Source of the DNA: Candidatus Nyctobacter psychrophilus
Lineage (GTDB): Bacteria; Vulcanimicrobiota; Vulcanimicrobiia; Vulcanimicrobiales; Vulcanimicrobiaceae
Direction: 5' to 3'
DNA length: 64,000 nucleotides
NCBI GenBank assembly: GCA_014305025.1
Contig: JACRTY010000021.1
Coordinates: 1 to 64,000, forward strand
Under the pieces are notes generated by a model that was not told the origin of the DNA, made no database searches, and saw only the letters and a list, made by a program, of their open reading frames with translations. The position numbers and the translations under genes are program-made. This document shows positions 57,649 to 64,000 of this stretch, in pieces. Each line of letters starts with the position of its first letter. Positions within the stretch are counted from its first letter, which is position 1.

Positions 57649-58521
57649 ATGGCGGTAGAGCGCGGGAACCTGGCCACGCGGCCCGGACCGACGTGCGAGG
57701 CAAGCATCGTCGCATTTGAAGATGGCCGTGCGGCGGCGCGCTTTGACCGGCTTGCGACCGAGGAACCGCTCGAGATTCGGCTGCAGGGCGGCGGAGAGAA
57801 GCGCACGGTCGCGATCACGATGCGCACGCCGGGCAACGACTTCGAACTGGCCGCCGGCTTCCTGCACAACGAAGGCGTCCTTCCGGAGGGCGCGGCTTTG
57901 CGGCGCATCAGCTACTGTCTGGCCGGCGAACTGGACGCCGATCAGCACTACAACATCGTCAACGTCGAACTCGGCGATGCGGCGTTGCCGAATCTGGACG
58001 CGCTCGAACGGCACTTCACGATGACCAGCGCCTGCGGCATCTGCGGCAAGGCGAGTCTCGATGCACTGCGCGTGCGCGGCTTCGTGCCGCTCGACGGCAA
58101 GCAGCGTGTCGCGCCGCAAATGATTCTCACGTTACCCGAGCGCCTGCGTGAACGGCAAGGCGTCTTCGCAAAAACCGGCGGACTGCACGCGGCGGCGCTG
58201 TTCGACGCGCGCGGCAGCTGCCTTGCGGCTCGCGAAGACGTCGGGCGCCACAACGCGGTCGACAAGCTCGTGGGGTGGGCGCTCTTCGAACGCCGTCTGC
58301 CGCTGAACGACTGCATCTTGATGGTCAGCGGTCGCGCCAGTTACGAGATCGTGCAAAAGGCGCTGTCGGCCGGGATCCCCATCGTGTGCTCCGTTTCTGC
58401 GCCGAGCAGTTTGGCCGTCACGCTGGCCAATGAGTTCGGCCTGACGCTCGCGGGCTTCGTGCGCGACGCCCGTTTCAACGTGTACGCGCACGCGCACCGC
58501 ATCACGGGTGCGCAGGCGTGA
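57649..58521 (+). CDS. fdhD: Formate dehydrogenase accessory sulfurtransferase FdhD
   Basis: Carries sulfur from IscS-type desulfurase to the molybdenum cofactor before its insertion into formate dehydrogenase. The conserved cysteine pair is in TSACGICGKASLDAL, and the C-terminal nucleotide-like fold has AREDVGRHNAVDKLVG, LMVSGRASYEIVQKAL and SAPSSLAV. ATG 57649 has GAGGAG upstream; a start at 57592 is unsupported. Its stop overlaps the second moeA (GTGA). No formate dehydrogenase genes are in the window. Confidence 0.93.
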   Translation: MAVERGNLATRPGPTCEASIVAFEDGRAAARFDRLATEEPLEIRLQGGGEKRTVAITMRTPGNDFELAAGFLHNEGVLPEGAALRRISYCLAGELDADQHYNIVNVELGDAALPNLDALERHFTMTSACGICGKASLDALRVRGFVPLDGKQRVAPQMILTLPERLRERQGVFAKTGGLHAAALFDARGSCLAAREDVGRHNAVDKLVGWALFERRLPLNDCILMVSGRASYEIVQKALSAGIPIVCSVSAPSSLAVTLANEFGLTLAGFVRDARFNVYAHAHRITGAQA

Positions 58522-59720
58522 TCGATTTTCAGGACGCGCAGCGACGGGTGATCGCTGCCTGCCCGCCGCTCGAACGTGAAACGATCGCGCTTGCCGAGGT
58601 TCTCGGGCGCGTGGTCGCCGATGATGTCGTCGCCCGTGGAGAAGTCGTGCCCTTCGCGCGCTCCGCGATGGACGGGTTCGCCTTGCACGCCGCGGAGACG
58701 TCGCCCGGCCGAGTGTTTCCCGTGCGGGCCGCGGCGTACGCGCAAGCCGCCGAACCGGCGCGGCACGTCGCGGGAACAGCGACCGCCATCGCGACCGGCG
58801 CCCCGCTGCCGCTGGGAGCAAATGCCGTCGTTGCGGTGGAGGACGTCGTGCGCGACAACGGCTCCATCCGCCTCGCGAGCCCGCTGCGTCGGGGTGAACA
58901 CGTCTTTCCCCCGGGCGAAGATGCGCACCGCGGCGAGCGCCTCGTTGCGGCCGGAACGCTACTCGAGCCGTGTCATCTCGGATTGCTCGCGGCGGCCGGT
59001 TGCACGCAACTGAGCGTCCGGCGGCGACCGCGCATCGCCCTGATCTGCGGGGGCGACGAGTTGGTCCCGATCGACGGCACGCCGGCCCACGGGCAGATTC
59101 GCAACAGCAACGCAATGGTGGTGCGGTCGTTCGTCGCCCGTGCGGGGGGCGCGATCGTAAGCGAAGCGACGGTCCCTGATGACCGCGAAACGCTAGTCGC
59201 GGCTTTACGGCGTGCCCTCGAATCCGCGGACGTCGTCGTTACGACGGGCGGAGCGTCGGTCGGGGAACGCGATTTCACAAAACCGGCGTTGCGTGACCTG
59301 GGCGCTGCGTTCGCCTTCGAATCGGTCGCGCTGCGTCCCGCGCGGCCGACCGCGTTCGCGACGCTCGGCGCGACGCGCATCGCGGTCCTCGCGGGCAATC
59401 CGGCCGCCGTCTTCGTCGCCCTGGTCGAATTCGTGGGCCCCGCGGTTGCCGCCCTACAGGGCGCCGCCCGGTTGCATCCCGCGCAGCGCCGTGCGCGGCT
59501 AGACGGCCGCGTGCATGCGAAACCCGACCGAACCTATCTGCCCTTCGTGCACGTACGATGGCAGGATGGCTACATCGCTACGCCGCTGGACAATCAGTGT
59601 TCGGCCCTGACGCGAACCGCCTCGGAGGCGCACGGTCTCGCCGTCATCGAACCCGGTTCGCGCGACTACGTCGCGCGCGATGAGGTGGAAGTCCACTTCT
59701 ACCGGACGCCGGCTCTTTAA
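58518..59720 (+). CDS. moeA: Molybdopterin molybdenumtransferase MoeA (copy 2)
   Basis: Second MoeA, 400 residues, starting at GTG 58518 (overlap with fdhD). The motifs are present with changes: ARSAMDGFAL, LICGGDELV, VVTTGGASVGERD, RPARPTAF and VLAGNPAAVFVAL. The last differs from the usual LPGNP (AGNP here), and the lysine-rich RxKPGKP stretch is RPARP. It may have specialised in cofactor delivery for the FdhD-dependent enzyme, or be a degenerate paralogue of 24216-25511. The fusion-free length is normal. Confidence 0.88.
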   Translation: MIDFQDAQRRVIAACPPLERETIALAEVLGRVVADDVVARGEVVPFARSAMDGFALHAAETSPGRVFPVRAAAYAQAAEPARHVAGTATAIATGAPLPLGANAVVAVEDVVRDNGSIRLASPLRRGEHVFPPGEDAHRGERLVAAGTLLEPCHLGLLAAAGCTQLSVRRRPRIALICGGDELVPIDGTPAHGQIRNSNAMVVRSFVARAGGAIVSEATVPDDRETLVAALRRALESADVVVTTGGASVGERDFTKPALRDLGAAFAFESVALRPARPTAFATLGATRIAVLAGNPAAVFVALVEFVGPAVAALQGAARLHPAQRRARLDGRVHAKPDRTYLPFVHVRWQDGYIATPLDNQCSALTRTASEAHGLAVIEPGSRDYVARDEVEVHFYRTPAL

Positions 59721-59742
59721 ATTTGAACTAGGGCGGCAGGGA

Positions 59743-59758
59743 CGCCCGTCACCGGGCG
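59743..59758. terminator. Possible terminator hairpin after moeA
   Basis: CGCCCG and CGGGCG with a TCAC loop form a 6-bp GC stem just after the moeA stop (59720), between convergent genes. There is no T-run, so intrinsic termination is uncertain. Confidence 0.3.
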
Positions 59759-59858
59759 CCCGTTAGGGCTGCATGAGATAATCACGTCCCAAGAGCGACG
59801 CCATCGCTACTTTTCCCGCAGATCGGCAAGCTCTTGATGAAGGTATCGCGTCCGTCTA

Positions 59859-60803
59859 CTACAAGTGTTTTTGCGCGCTACAACCGGGTGCGTAATAGCA
59901 GTCTGGCAGCGTCGCACCTCTAACGGTGGCTCCGTTGAATGCAAAGTTTTCGATAAAGGTTCCGTCGGGGCTTCCCCCACCCGCATACGTTACAGAAACG
60001 TGGTTAACACTTCCGGGGGCCGACAGTGTTTGCGGCTTTGGTACTTGCACACAAACCGCGGCACCCGGGCCTCCGCACAGTGATGCTTGGACCGGCGTAT
60101 TATAGGTTTGCGGAACTGTGTAGTCGGCGCGAACGAGGGACTTTCCCGTGATTGAGCAGTCATTCGAGATCGCGGTCAGGATATCAGGAGGCTGCGGCCC
60201 GTCTATACGGCCGGGTCCCCCACCAGTCCACTGCTTCCGACCACCGCACAATGGGTCAGAACTCCAGCCACCGACTAGCGGACACGTTGTATCTGGTGTC
60301 GCTGCCTGAGCCTGGGAAGAACCACCCAACACTTTGATGAGGCGGGCTCCTCCAAGCTTGATTAATCGCTCTACTTCAGGATCCGTTGCTCCTGGACGCA
60401 GAATCATTTCTATATTGTTGTTGTATCTCGTGATTGTGGCGTGGCGAGAAAAATTCCACGTATACCCGGAGCCGATGTCCGTCACGTAAAGTGCGCCGGC
60501 ACGATCCCGATGAAACGAAGTGTCAATAAACGCCGTCAGACTGTCGTTTCCGTCAAGAATGACGTACTGATCGACTCCGAAGACGCGAGATCCCTTCGGA
60601 TACTGTCGCTCGAGCTGCTGATAATACCGCGTAATCATCCGCGCAGTCGCAGCTGTTGCAGGATTAGTAGCCGGAACGGGGATCGGGGTTGCGCCGTACG
60701 CCAACCCAACGCTGAGCAGAGCCGAAACAAAGAAAAAACCCAACGTCGCTAGGAGCCTGTCGGCTCCCAGAGCGCGGGTTTTGAGCGGTAGGTGTCGTTG
60801 CAT
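59859..60803 (-). CDS. Secreted cysteine-containing protein, unknown function
   Basis: 314 residues from ATG 60803; the frame is open further to 60932 but that part is leader. A hydrophobic N-terminal segment (LATLGFFFVSALLSVGLAYG) is a signal or anchor. The mature part has YYQQLERQYPKGSRVFGVDQYV, an Arg-bordered beta-rich region and four to six cysteines in the C-terminal half (TTCPLVGG, LCGGRKQW, DCSITGK, CYYAPGC), which suggest disulfides. GC content is visibly lower than the flanks, hinting at foreign origin. Family not recognised. Confidence 0.65.
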   Translation of the reverse strand: MQRHLPLKTRALGADRLLATLGFFFVSALLSVGLAYGATPIPVPATNPATAATARMITRYYQQLERQYPKGSRVFGVDQYVILDGNDSLTAFIDTSFHRDRAGALYVTDIGSGYTWNFSRHATITRYNNNIEMILRPGATDPEVERLIKLGGARLIKVLGGSSQAQAATPDTTCPLVGGWSSDPLCGGRKQWTGGGPGRIDGPQPPDILTAISNDCSITGKSLVRADYTVPQTYNTPVQASLCGGPGAAVCVQVPKPQTLSAPGSVNHVSVTYAGGGSPDGTFIENFAFNGATVRGATLPDCYYAPGCSAQKHL

Positions 60804-60878
60804 CGTAGCCTCTATTTCGCGATTCGCGAAATCTGAGAACCCTCTAGGGGTGACCGGAGTGTGGCACAGTCGACGTTG

Positions 60879-60902
60879 GCCGTCAAGTACAACGTTGACG
60901 GC
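60879..60902. repeat. 8-bp inverted repeat upstream of the cysteine-rich protein gene
   Basis: GCCGTCAA and TTGACGGC flank GTACAACG. It lies about 75 bp before the start of the 59859-60803 gene and about 80 bp after the Flp pilin stop, both on the minus strand. It could end the pilin transcript or act as an operator. The rest of 60804-60980 shows nothing more definite than a small ATCGG/CCGAT hairpin. Confidence 0.35.
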
Positions 60903-60980
60903 GTGCTGCTGGCCCCTTAGCATCCCTGGCAAGTAGACTGATCGGACAAACCGATTCCCTGAGTGTCGTGGTTACCTTCG

Positions 60981-61136
60981 TTAGTTTGGTACCAGGGCAG
61001 CCGAATTATTGAGCGAGTTGACCGTCTTCTTGCCGAAGAGGGTCACGACGCCGACGGCGACGAGAGCGACGAAGGCGATGATGATGGCATACTCGAGCAG
61101 GCCTTGACCGGAATCATCGCCGAGCAGGCGGGGCAT
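60981..61136 (-). CDS. Flp/Fap-type pilin (51 aa)
   Basis: A short gene hidden between larger ones. The product begins MPRLLGDDSGQGLLEYA, continues with a hydrophobic helix (IIIAFVALVAVGVVTLFG) and ends KKTVNSLNNSAALVPN. The G-x-x-x-x-EY start of the helix and the length match Flp-type (type IVb) pilin subunits, cleaved before the helix by a prepilin peptidase. ATG 61136 has only a weak ribosome-binding site. No tad/cpa assembly genes are near, so assembly proteins must lie elsewhere, or it is an orphan. Confidence 0.8.
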   Translation of the reverse strand: MPRLLGDDSGQGLLEYAIIIAFVALVAVGVVTLFGKKTVNSLNNSAALVPN

Positions 61137-61181
61137 GGCTTGATATTCGGCCGCCACCGCGGCCTTTGTGAGCCCCCGGCG

Positions 61182-61454
61182 TCAGGCCAGGTCCGGCTCA
61201 ATCCCGCGCACGGCGTCCTCGAGTTCGGTGGCCGTGGGAGCCGTGAGCGGCTCCTCCAGCGTCGCCGCCAACGTCGGGGCGTCCGGCAGCGGCACGTCCT
61301 CGTCGAGCGGGCGCTGCAACGCGACGATCATGCCGCCGCCGGCCGCAGCCAGTCCGCGGAGCTCCCACCCTTGCGCGCCCATGAGCGCGAGGGTTGGGTC
61401 GACGCTCTGCGGGTCGTCGAGCCGATGCAGCGCGAACTCGTAGCGTCGCCGCAC
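61182..61454 (-). CDS. DUF4177-like small protein
   Basis: About 90 residues starting at GTG 61454, 5 bp after the aldolase stop. The core RRRYEFALHRLDDP... TLALMGAQGWELRGLA has the YE..... L..LG..GWEL pattern of DUF4177-type proteins, followed by an acidic tail rich in Pro/Leu. A start at 61508 would overlap the aldolase gene by 49 bp. Function unknown; it appears co-transcribed with the aldolase and bisphosphatase genes. Confidence 0.7.
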   Translation of the reverse strand: MRRRYEFALHRLDDPQSVDPTLALMGAQGWELRGLAAAGGGMIVALQRPLDEDVPLPDAPTLAATLEEPLTAPTATELEDAVRGIEPDLA

Positions 61455-61459
61455 GAGCG

Positions 61460-62521
61460 CTAGCGGCTGGGGACGAGGTCGCGCTGCTTTTCGGCGTCCG
61501 GCGACCATTCGCCGCGCGCGGCCAGCGAATTCATCTGCGCGCGGTGCTCGAGCGCGGCTTGCGCGGCGGACGCGTTGGCATCGTCACCCTTCCAGAGGTT
61601 GAGCGCGGCGTGCTGCAAGGCTCGGCCGTAGGAGAACGTCAACGGCCACGGCGCTCGCCGTTCCTTGGCGACCCGATTGATCTCGCTCAAGTGCGCGGTC
61701 GCGTCTTCGTCGTTCTGACCCCCCGAAAGGAACGCTATCCCGGCGACAGCGGCCGGCACCCAGCGCATCAGCACCTCGACCGTCGCATCGGCGACTTCCC
61801 GCAGGAACGCTTTATTGCTTGACTTTTGCCCGGGGATCACCATGCTCGGCTTCAGGATCATATCCTCGAAGCGCACGTTCTGACCGGCCAATTCGCGGAA
61901 CACGAAACGTAAGGTGCGTTCGTGGACGTCGAAACTCGTCTCCAGCGACTGCGCAGCGTGAGCGCCGTCCATGAGCACTTCGGGCTCAACGATCGGCACG
62001 AGTCCGCCTGCTTGGCAAATCGCCGCGTACCGCGCGAGCGCGTGCGCATTCGCGTTCAGACAGGCGTCGCTCGGCATGCCCGCTTGCGTGTCGATCGTGA
62101 TGACGGCGCGCCACTTCGCAAACATCGCGCCCATCTTCACGTACTCGTCCACCCGCTTGGCGAGCCCGTCGAGTCCTTCGGTCACCTTTTCGTCGGGCTT
62201 GCCGAGCGCGAGCGGCACGGTTCCGGTGTCGAGTTTGATGCCGGGCATCGATCCGGCCGACTTCAAGATGTCGACGAACGGACGGCCCGAGTTGCCGTTC
62301 TGCCGAATCGTCTCGTCGTACAGAATGACGCCGCTGAAGTAGCTGCCGAAATCGGGAGTCGTAAAGAGCAAGTCGCGGTAACGACGGCGCATTTCTTCGG
62401 TCAGCGGGATTCCGAGCGGTTCGAAGCGCTTGTTTGCCGTGCCCGTGCTTTCGTCGGCGGCCAAGATGCCTCTGCCGGGCGCGACCATGGTTTGGGCGAC
62501 CGAATGCAGCGGGCTGCTCAT
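61460..62521 (-). CDS. fba: Class I fructose-bisphosphate aldolase
   Basis: Schiff-base aldolase, 353 residues, that interconverts fructose 1,6-bisphosphate and two triose phosphates. Motifs: ILAADESTGTANKRF, the phosphate-binding GVILYDETI, VPIVEPEVLMDG and the Schiff-base lysine in DMILKPSMVIPG. The order and length match the animal-type class I enzyme, less common in bacteria. The start ATG 62521 overlaps the stop of glpX by ATGA, so the two consecutive enzymes of gluconeogenesis are made together. Confidence 0.95.
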   Translation of the reverse strand: MSSPLHSVAQTMVAPGRGILAADESTGTANKRFEPLGIPLTEEMRRRYRDLLFTTPDFGSYFSGVILYDETIRQNGNSGRPFVDILKSAGSMPGIKLDTGTVPLALGKPDEKVTEGLDGLAKRVDEYVKMGAMFAKWRAVITIDTQAGMPSDACLNANAHALARYAAICQAGGLVPIVEPEVLMDGAHAAQSLETSFDVHERTLRFVFRELAGQNVRFEDMILKPSMVIPGQKSSNKAFLREVADATVEVLMRWVPAAVAGIAFLSGGQNDEDATAHLSEINRVAKERRAPWPLTFSYGRALQHAALNLWKGDDANASAAQAALEHRAQMNSLAARGEWSPDAEKQRDLVPSR

Positions 62522-63540
62522 GCTGGTGATTCTGCTCCTTGTGGACGGGCGTGGGTGAGGCCGTTGACGCTCGAGAGGTTGGCGAACGACTGCAGATCGT
62601 GCTTGCCGTCGACCATCCGCGTCGTATGCGTGAGCGACGAGATGATGATTGACTGCGTGTAGGCGCTCCCGCGGACGTAACTGACGCCCTGCAACAACTC
62701 GCCGTCGGTCACGCCGGTGGCAGCCAGCATGGCAAGATCGGAACGGCACAAGTCGTCGAGGCCGAGAACCGCACCGGGGTCGAGACCTTCGCGCTTGGCG
62801 ACGACATCTTCACCGTCGCGCAGCCACAGGCGCGCTTGCATGTCGCCGCCCAAACACTTCACCGCGCAGGCCGCGACGACGCCTTCGGTCGCGCCGCCGA
62901 TGCCCATCAACAGGTCGATGCGGCTCCGCTCTTCGAGCGCGGCGATGATTCCGTTGGCGATGTCGCCGTCGCCGAACAAGCGCACGCGCGCGCCCAGTTC
63001 ACGCAACCGTCGCACCGTGTCGTCGTTGCGCGGCCGCTCGAGCAACGCCACGGTAATCTCCGTAACGGGGCGCCCCATGGCCTTGGCGACCGCGCGCACG
63101 TTGTCTTCAACCGAAGCGTCGATCGAGATGACCCCCCGCGCCGCCTTGCCGACGATGATCTTGTCCATGTAGGCGATGTGCGTGTGAAAGAGCGAGCCGC
63201 GCTCGGCGGCGGCGACGACCGAGATCGCACCGTGGCCGCCTTTGCTCGCTAACGTCGTGCCGTCGATCGGATCGACGGCGACGTCCATCTTGGGCCCGTC
63301 GCCCGTGCCGATCTGCTCGCCGATGTAGAGCATCGGCGCTTCATCCTTCTCCCCTTCCCCGATGACCACGACGCCGTCGATGTCGACTTCGCCGAGCACG
63401 CCGCGCATCGCGTCGACGGCCGCTTGATCGACCGCATTCTTGTCCCCGCGCCCGACGAGCTTTCCGGAGACGATCGCGGCCGCTTCGGTGGCGCGGAGAA
63501 ATTCCAACTCGACGCGCGCGTCGATTCGGCGTCTGCTCAT
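62518..63540 (-). CDS. glpX: Fructose-1,6-bisphosphatase class II (GlpX)
   Basis: Metal-dependent bisphosphatase of gluconeogenesis (in some lineages also sedoheptulose bisphosphatase), 340 residues. Signatures: VDIDGVVVIGEGEKDEAPML, DVAVDPIDGTTLASKG (metal site) and IDLLMGIGGATEGVVAACAVK. Immediately upstream of the aldolase gene with an ATGA overlap. Divergent from the next plus-strand gene across 97 bp. Confidence 0.95.
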   Translation of the reverse strand: MSRRRIDARVELEFLRATEAAAIVSGKLVGRGDKNAVDQAAVDAMRGVLGEVDIDGVVVIGEGEKDEAPMLYIGEQIGTGDGPKMDVAVDPIDGTTLASKGGHGAISVVAAAERGSLFHTHIAYMDKIIVGKAARGVISIDASVEDNVRAVAKAMGRPVTEITVALLERPRNDDTVRRLRELGARVRLFGDGDIANGIIAALEERSRIDLLMGIGGATEGVVAACAVKCLGGDMQARLWLRDGEDVVAKREGLDPGAVLGLDDLCRSDLAMLAATGVTDGELLQGVSYVRGSAYTQSIIISSLTHTTRMVDGKHDLQSFANLSSVNGLTHARPQGAESPA

Positions 63541-63637
63541 GCGCTATACCTTTGTCGGGCTGTGCCCGACTTCCACCTCTGCATAGGGCGCGCGGCTCGG
63601 AAAGTCTTGCCGTCCGGGCGGCGAACCGCGACACTTC

Positions 63638-64000
63638 ATGCCCACCCCGAGCGCGCCGCCGCTGCGCGAGCGCTTTCCGACCCTCCAGAATACGACCTAT
63701 CTCGTGTCGCATTCCATGGGGGCGCCCCCCATGGGCGCACGCGCCGCGCTGCTGGGCTACTGGGACGCTTGGGCCGCCGACGGCCCGGAAACGTGGGAAC
63801 GCTGGCTGACCGAGATCGCCGCCATCGCCGACAACCTGGGGAGCATCTTCGGCGCGCCGGCCGGCACGGTGTCGCTCGTTCCCAACGTCTCGCTTGCGAT
63901 GGCGGCGATTGCTTCGGCACTGGACTATCCCGCGGAGCGGTGCGACGTCGTCATCGAAGCGTTGCAGTTCCCGACCGTGGTCTACGTCTGGAAAGCCTGG
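63638..64000 (+). CDS. Kynureninase-like / class V aminotransferase-fold PLP enzyme (partial, cut by the window end)
   Basis: Starts ATG 63638 and is open to the window end (121 codons). The beginning (RERFPTLQNTTYLVSHSMGAPP) resembles the N-terminal segment of kynureninase and related enzymes (YL..NS.G..P). It continues with a Trp-rich helix region (LLGYWDAWAADGPETWERW) and SIFGAPAGTVSLVPNVSLAMAAIAS. The PLP-binding lysine would lie beyond the window. Kynureninase proper, or a cysteine desulfurase-like relative, cannot be separated on this part. Confidence 0.8.
   Translation, partial: MPTPSAPPLRERFPTLQNTTYLVSHSMGAPPMGARAALLGYWDAWAADGPETWERWLTEIAAIADNLGSIFGAPAGTVSLVPNVSLAMAAIASALDYPAERCDVVIEALQFPTVVYVWKAW

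Noticed and set aside
1-64000. CRISPR arrays, intact insertion sequences, prophage genes
   Set aside because: No regularly spaced repeats and no transposase, integrase or phage structural genes were found by reading. The repeats present are tandem pairs or palindromes only.

Overview
The window is GC-rich, densely packed DNA from a diderm (outer-membrane) bacterium. Supporting genes are TonB, ExbB, two ExbD, a TonB-dependent outer-membrane receptor, several lipoproteins and BON/FecR proteins. One DNA-repair operon carries an SOS operator of the CGAAC-N4-GTTCG type, which is typical of Firmicutes, Actinobacteria and other Terrabacteria rather than proteobacteria. A diderm with a Terrabacteria-type SOS box and this gene content would fit Candidatus Eremiobacterota (WPS-2) or a relative. 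That placement is an inference; no rRNA is present to confirm it.

Layout. 0-9 kb is mostly minus strand: a glycosyltransferase, then an SOS-controlled pair (RNase H-like protein, 3-methyladenine DNA glycosylase), rRNA pseudouridine synthase, DAHP synthase, a TPR protein with a TonB-type domain, exbB-exbD-exbD-tonB, uppP and a small membrane protein. 9.0-9.3 kb is a structured non-coding region with tandem and inverted repeats, a strong promoter and a leader. 9.3-13.1 kb is plus strand: a cell-wall-type 3D/G5 protein, ksgA, a CPBP protease and a glycosyltransferase. 13-25.5 kb is a long minus-strand run with many 4-bp ATGA overlaps: moeA, BON lipoprotein, hisC, metallophosphoesterase, TPR, thioesterase, smpB, tilS, then ftsH, two M16-like proteins lacking the zinc motif, and a further glycosyltransferase gene.

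25.6-31.7 kb holds serS, a MazF/ribbon-helix-helix toxin-antitoxin pair, a decayed VOC gene, tRNA-Ser(TGA), a frameshifted aldo/keto reductase and a large FecR-domain protein. 31.8-50 kb is the most interesting part. A minus-strand block (TonB-dependent receptor, membrane-anchored serine hydrolase, dgcN-like DUF1611, dgcA-like dipeptide epimerase, XRE-cupin regulator, two more serine hydrolases) faces a plus-strand block (S9 peptidase, oligopeptide-binding lipoprotein, N-acyl-D-amino-acid deacylase). Together these suggest a locus for importing and degrading D-amino-acid-containing peptides or peptidoglycan fragments and channelling D-glutamate into metabolism through N-acetylated intermediates. 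A shared duplicated upstream element and a perfect 23-bp palindrome lie in and near the divergent promoter region.

50-64 kb holds a nitronate monooxygenase-like gene end, secreted proteins of unknown function, a HAF-repeat protein, an AraC regulator, a DUF2254 membrane protein, a D-2-hydroxyacid dehydrogenase, fdhD with a second moeA, a 51-residue Flp-type pilin, a class I aldolase coupled to a class II fructose bisphosphatase, and the start of a kynureninase-like PLP enzyme cut by the window end. No CRISPR array, intact transposase or rRNA gene was seen.
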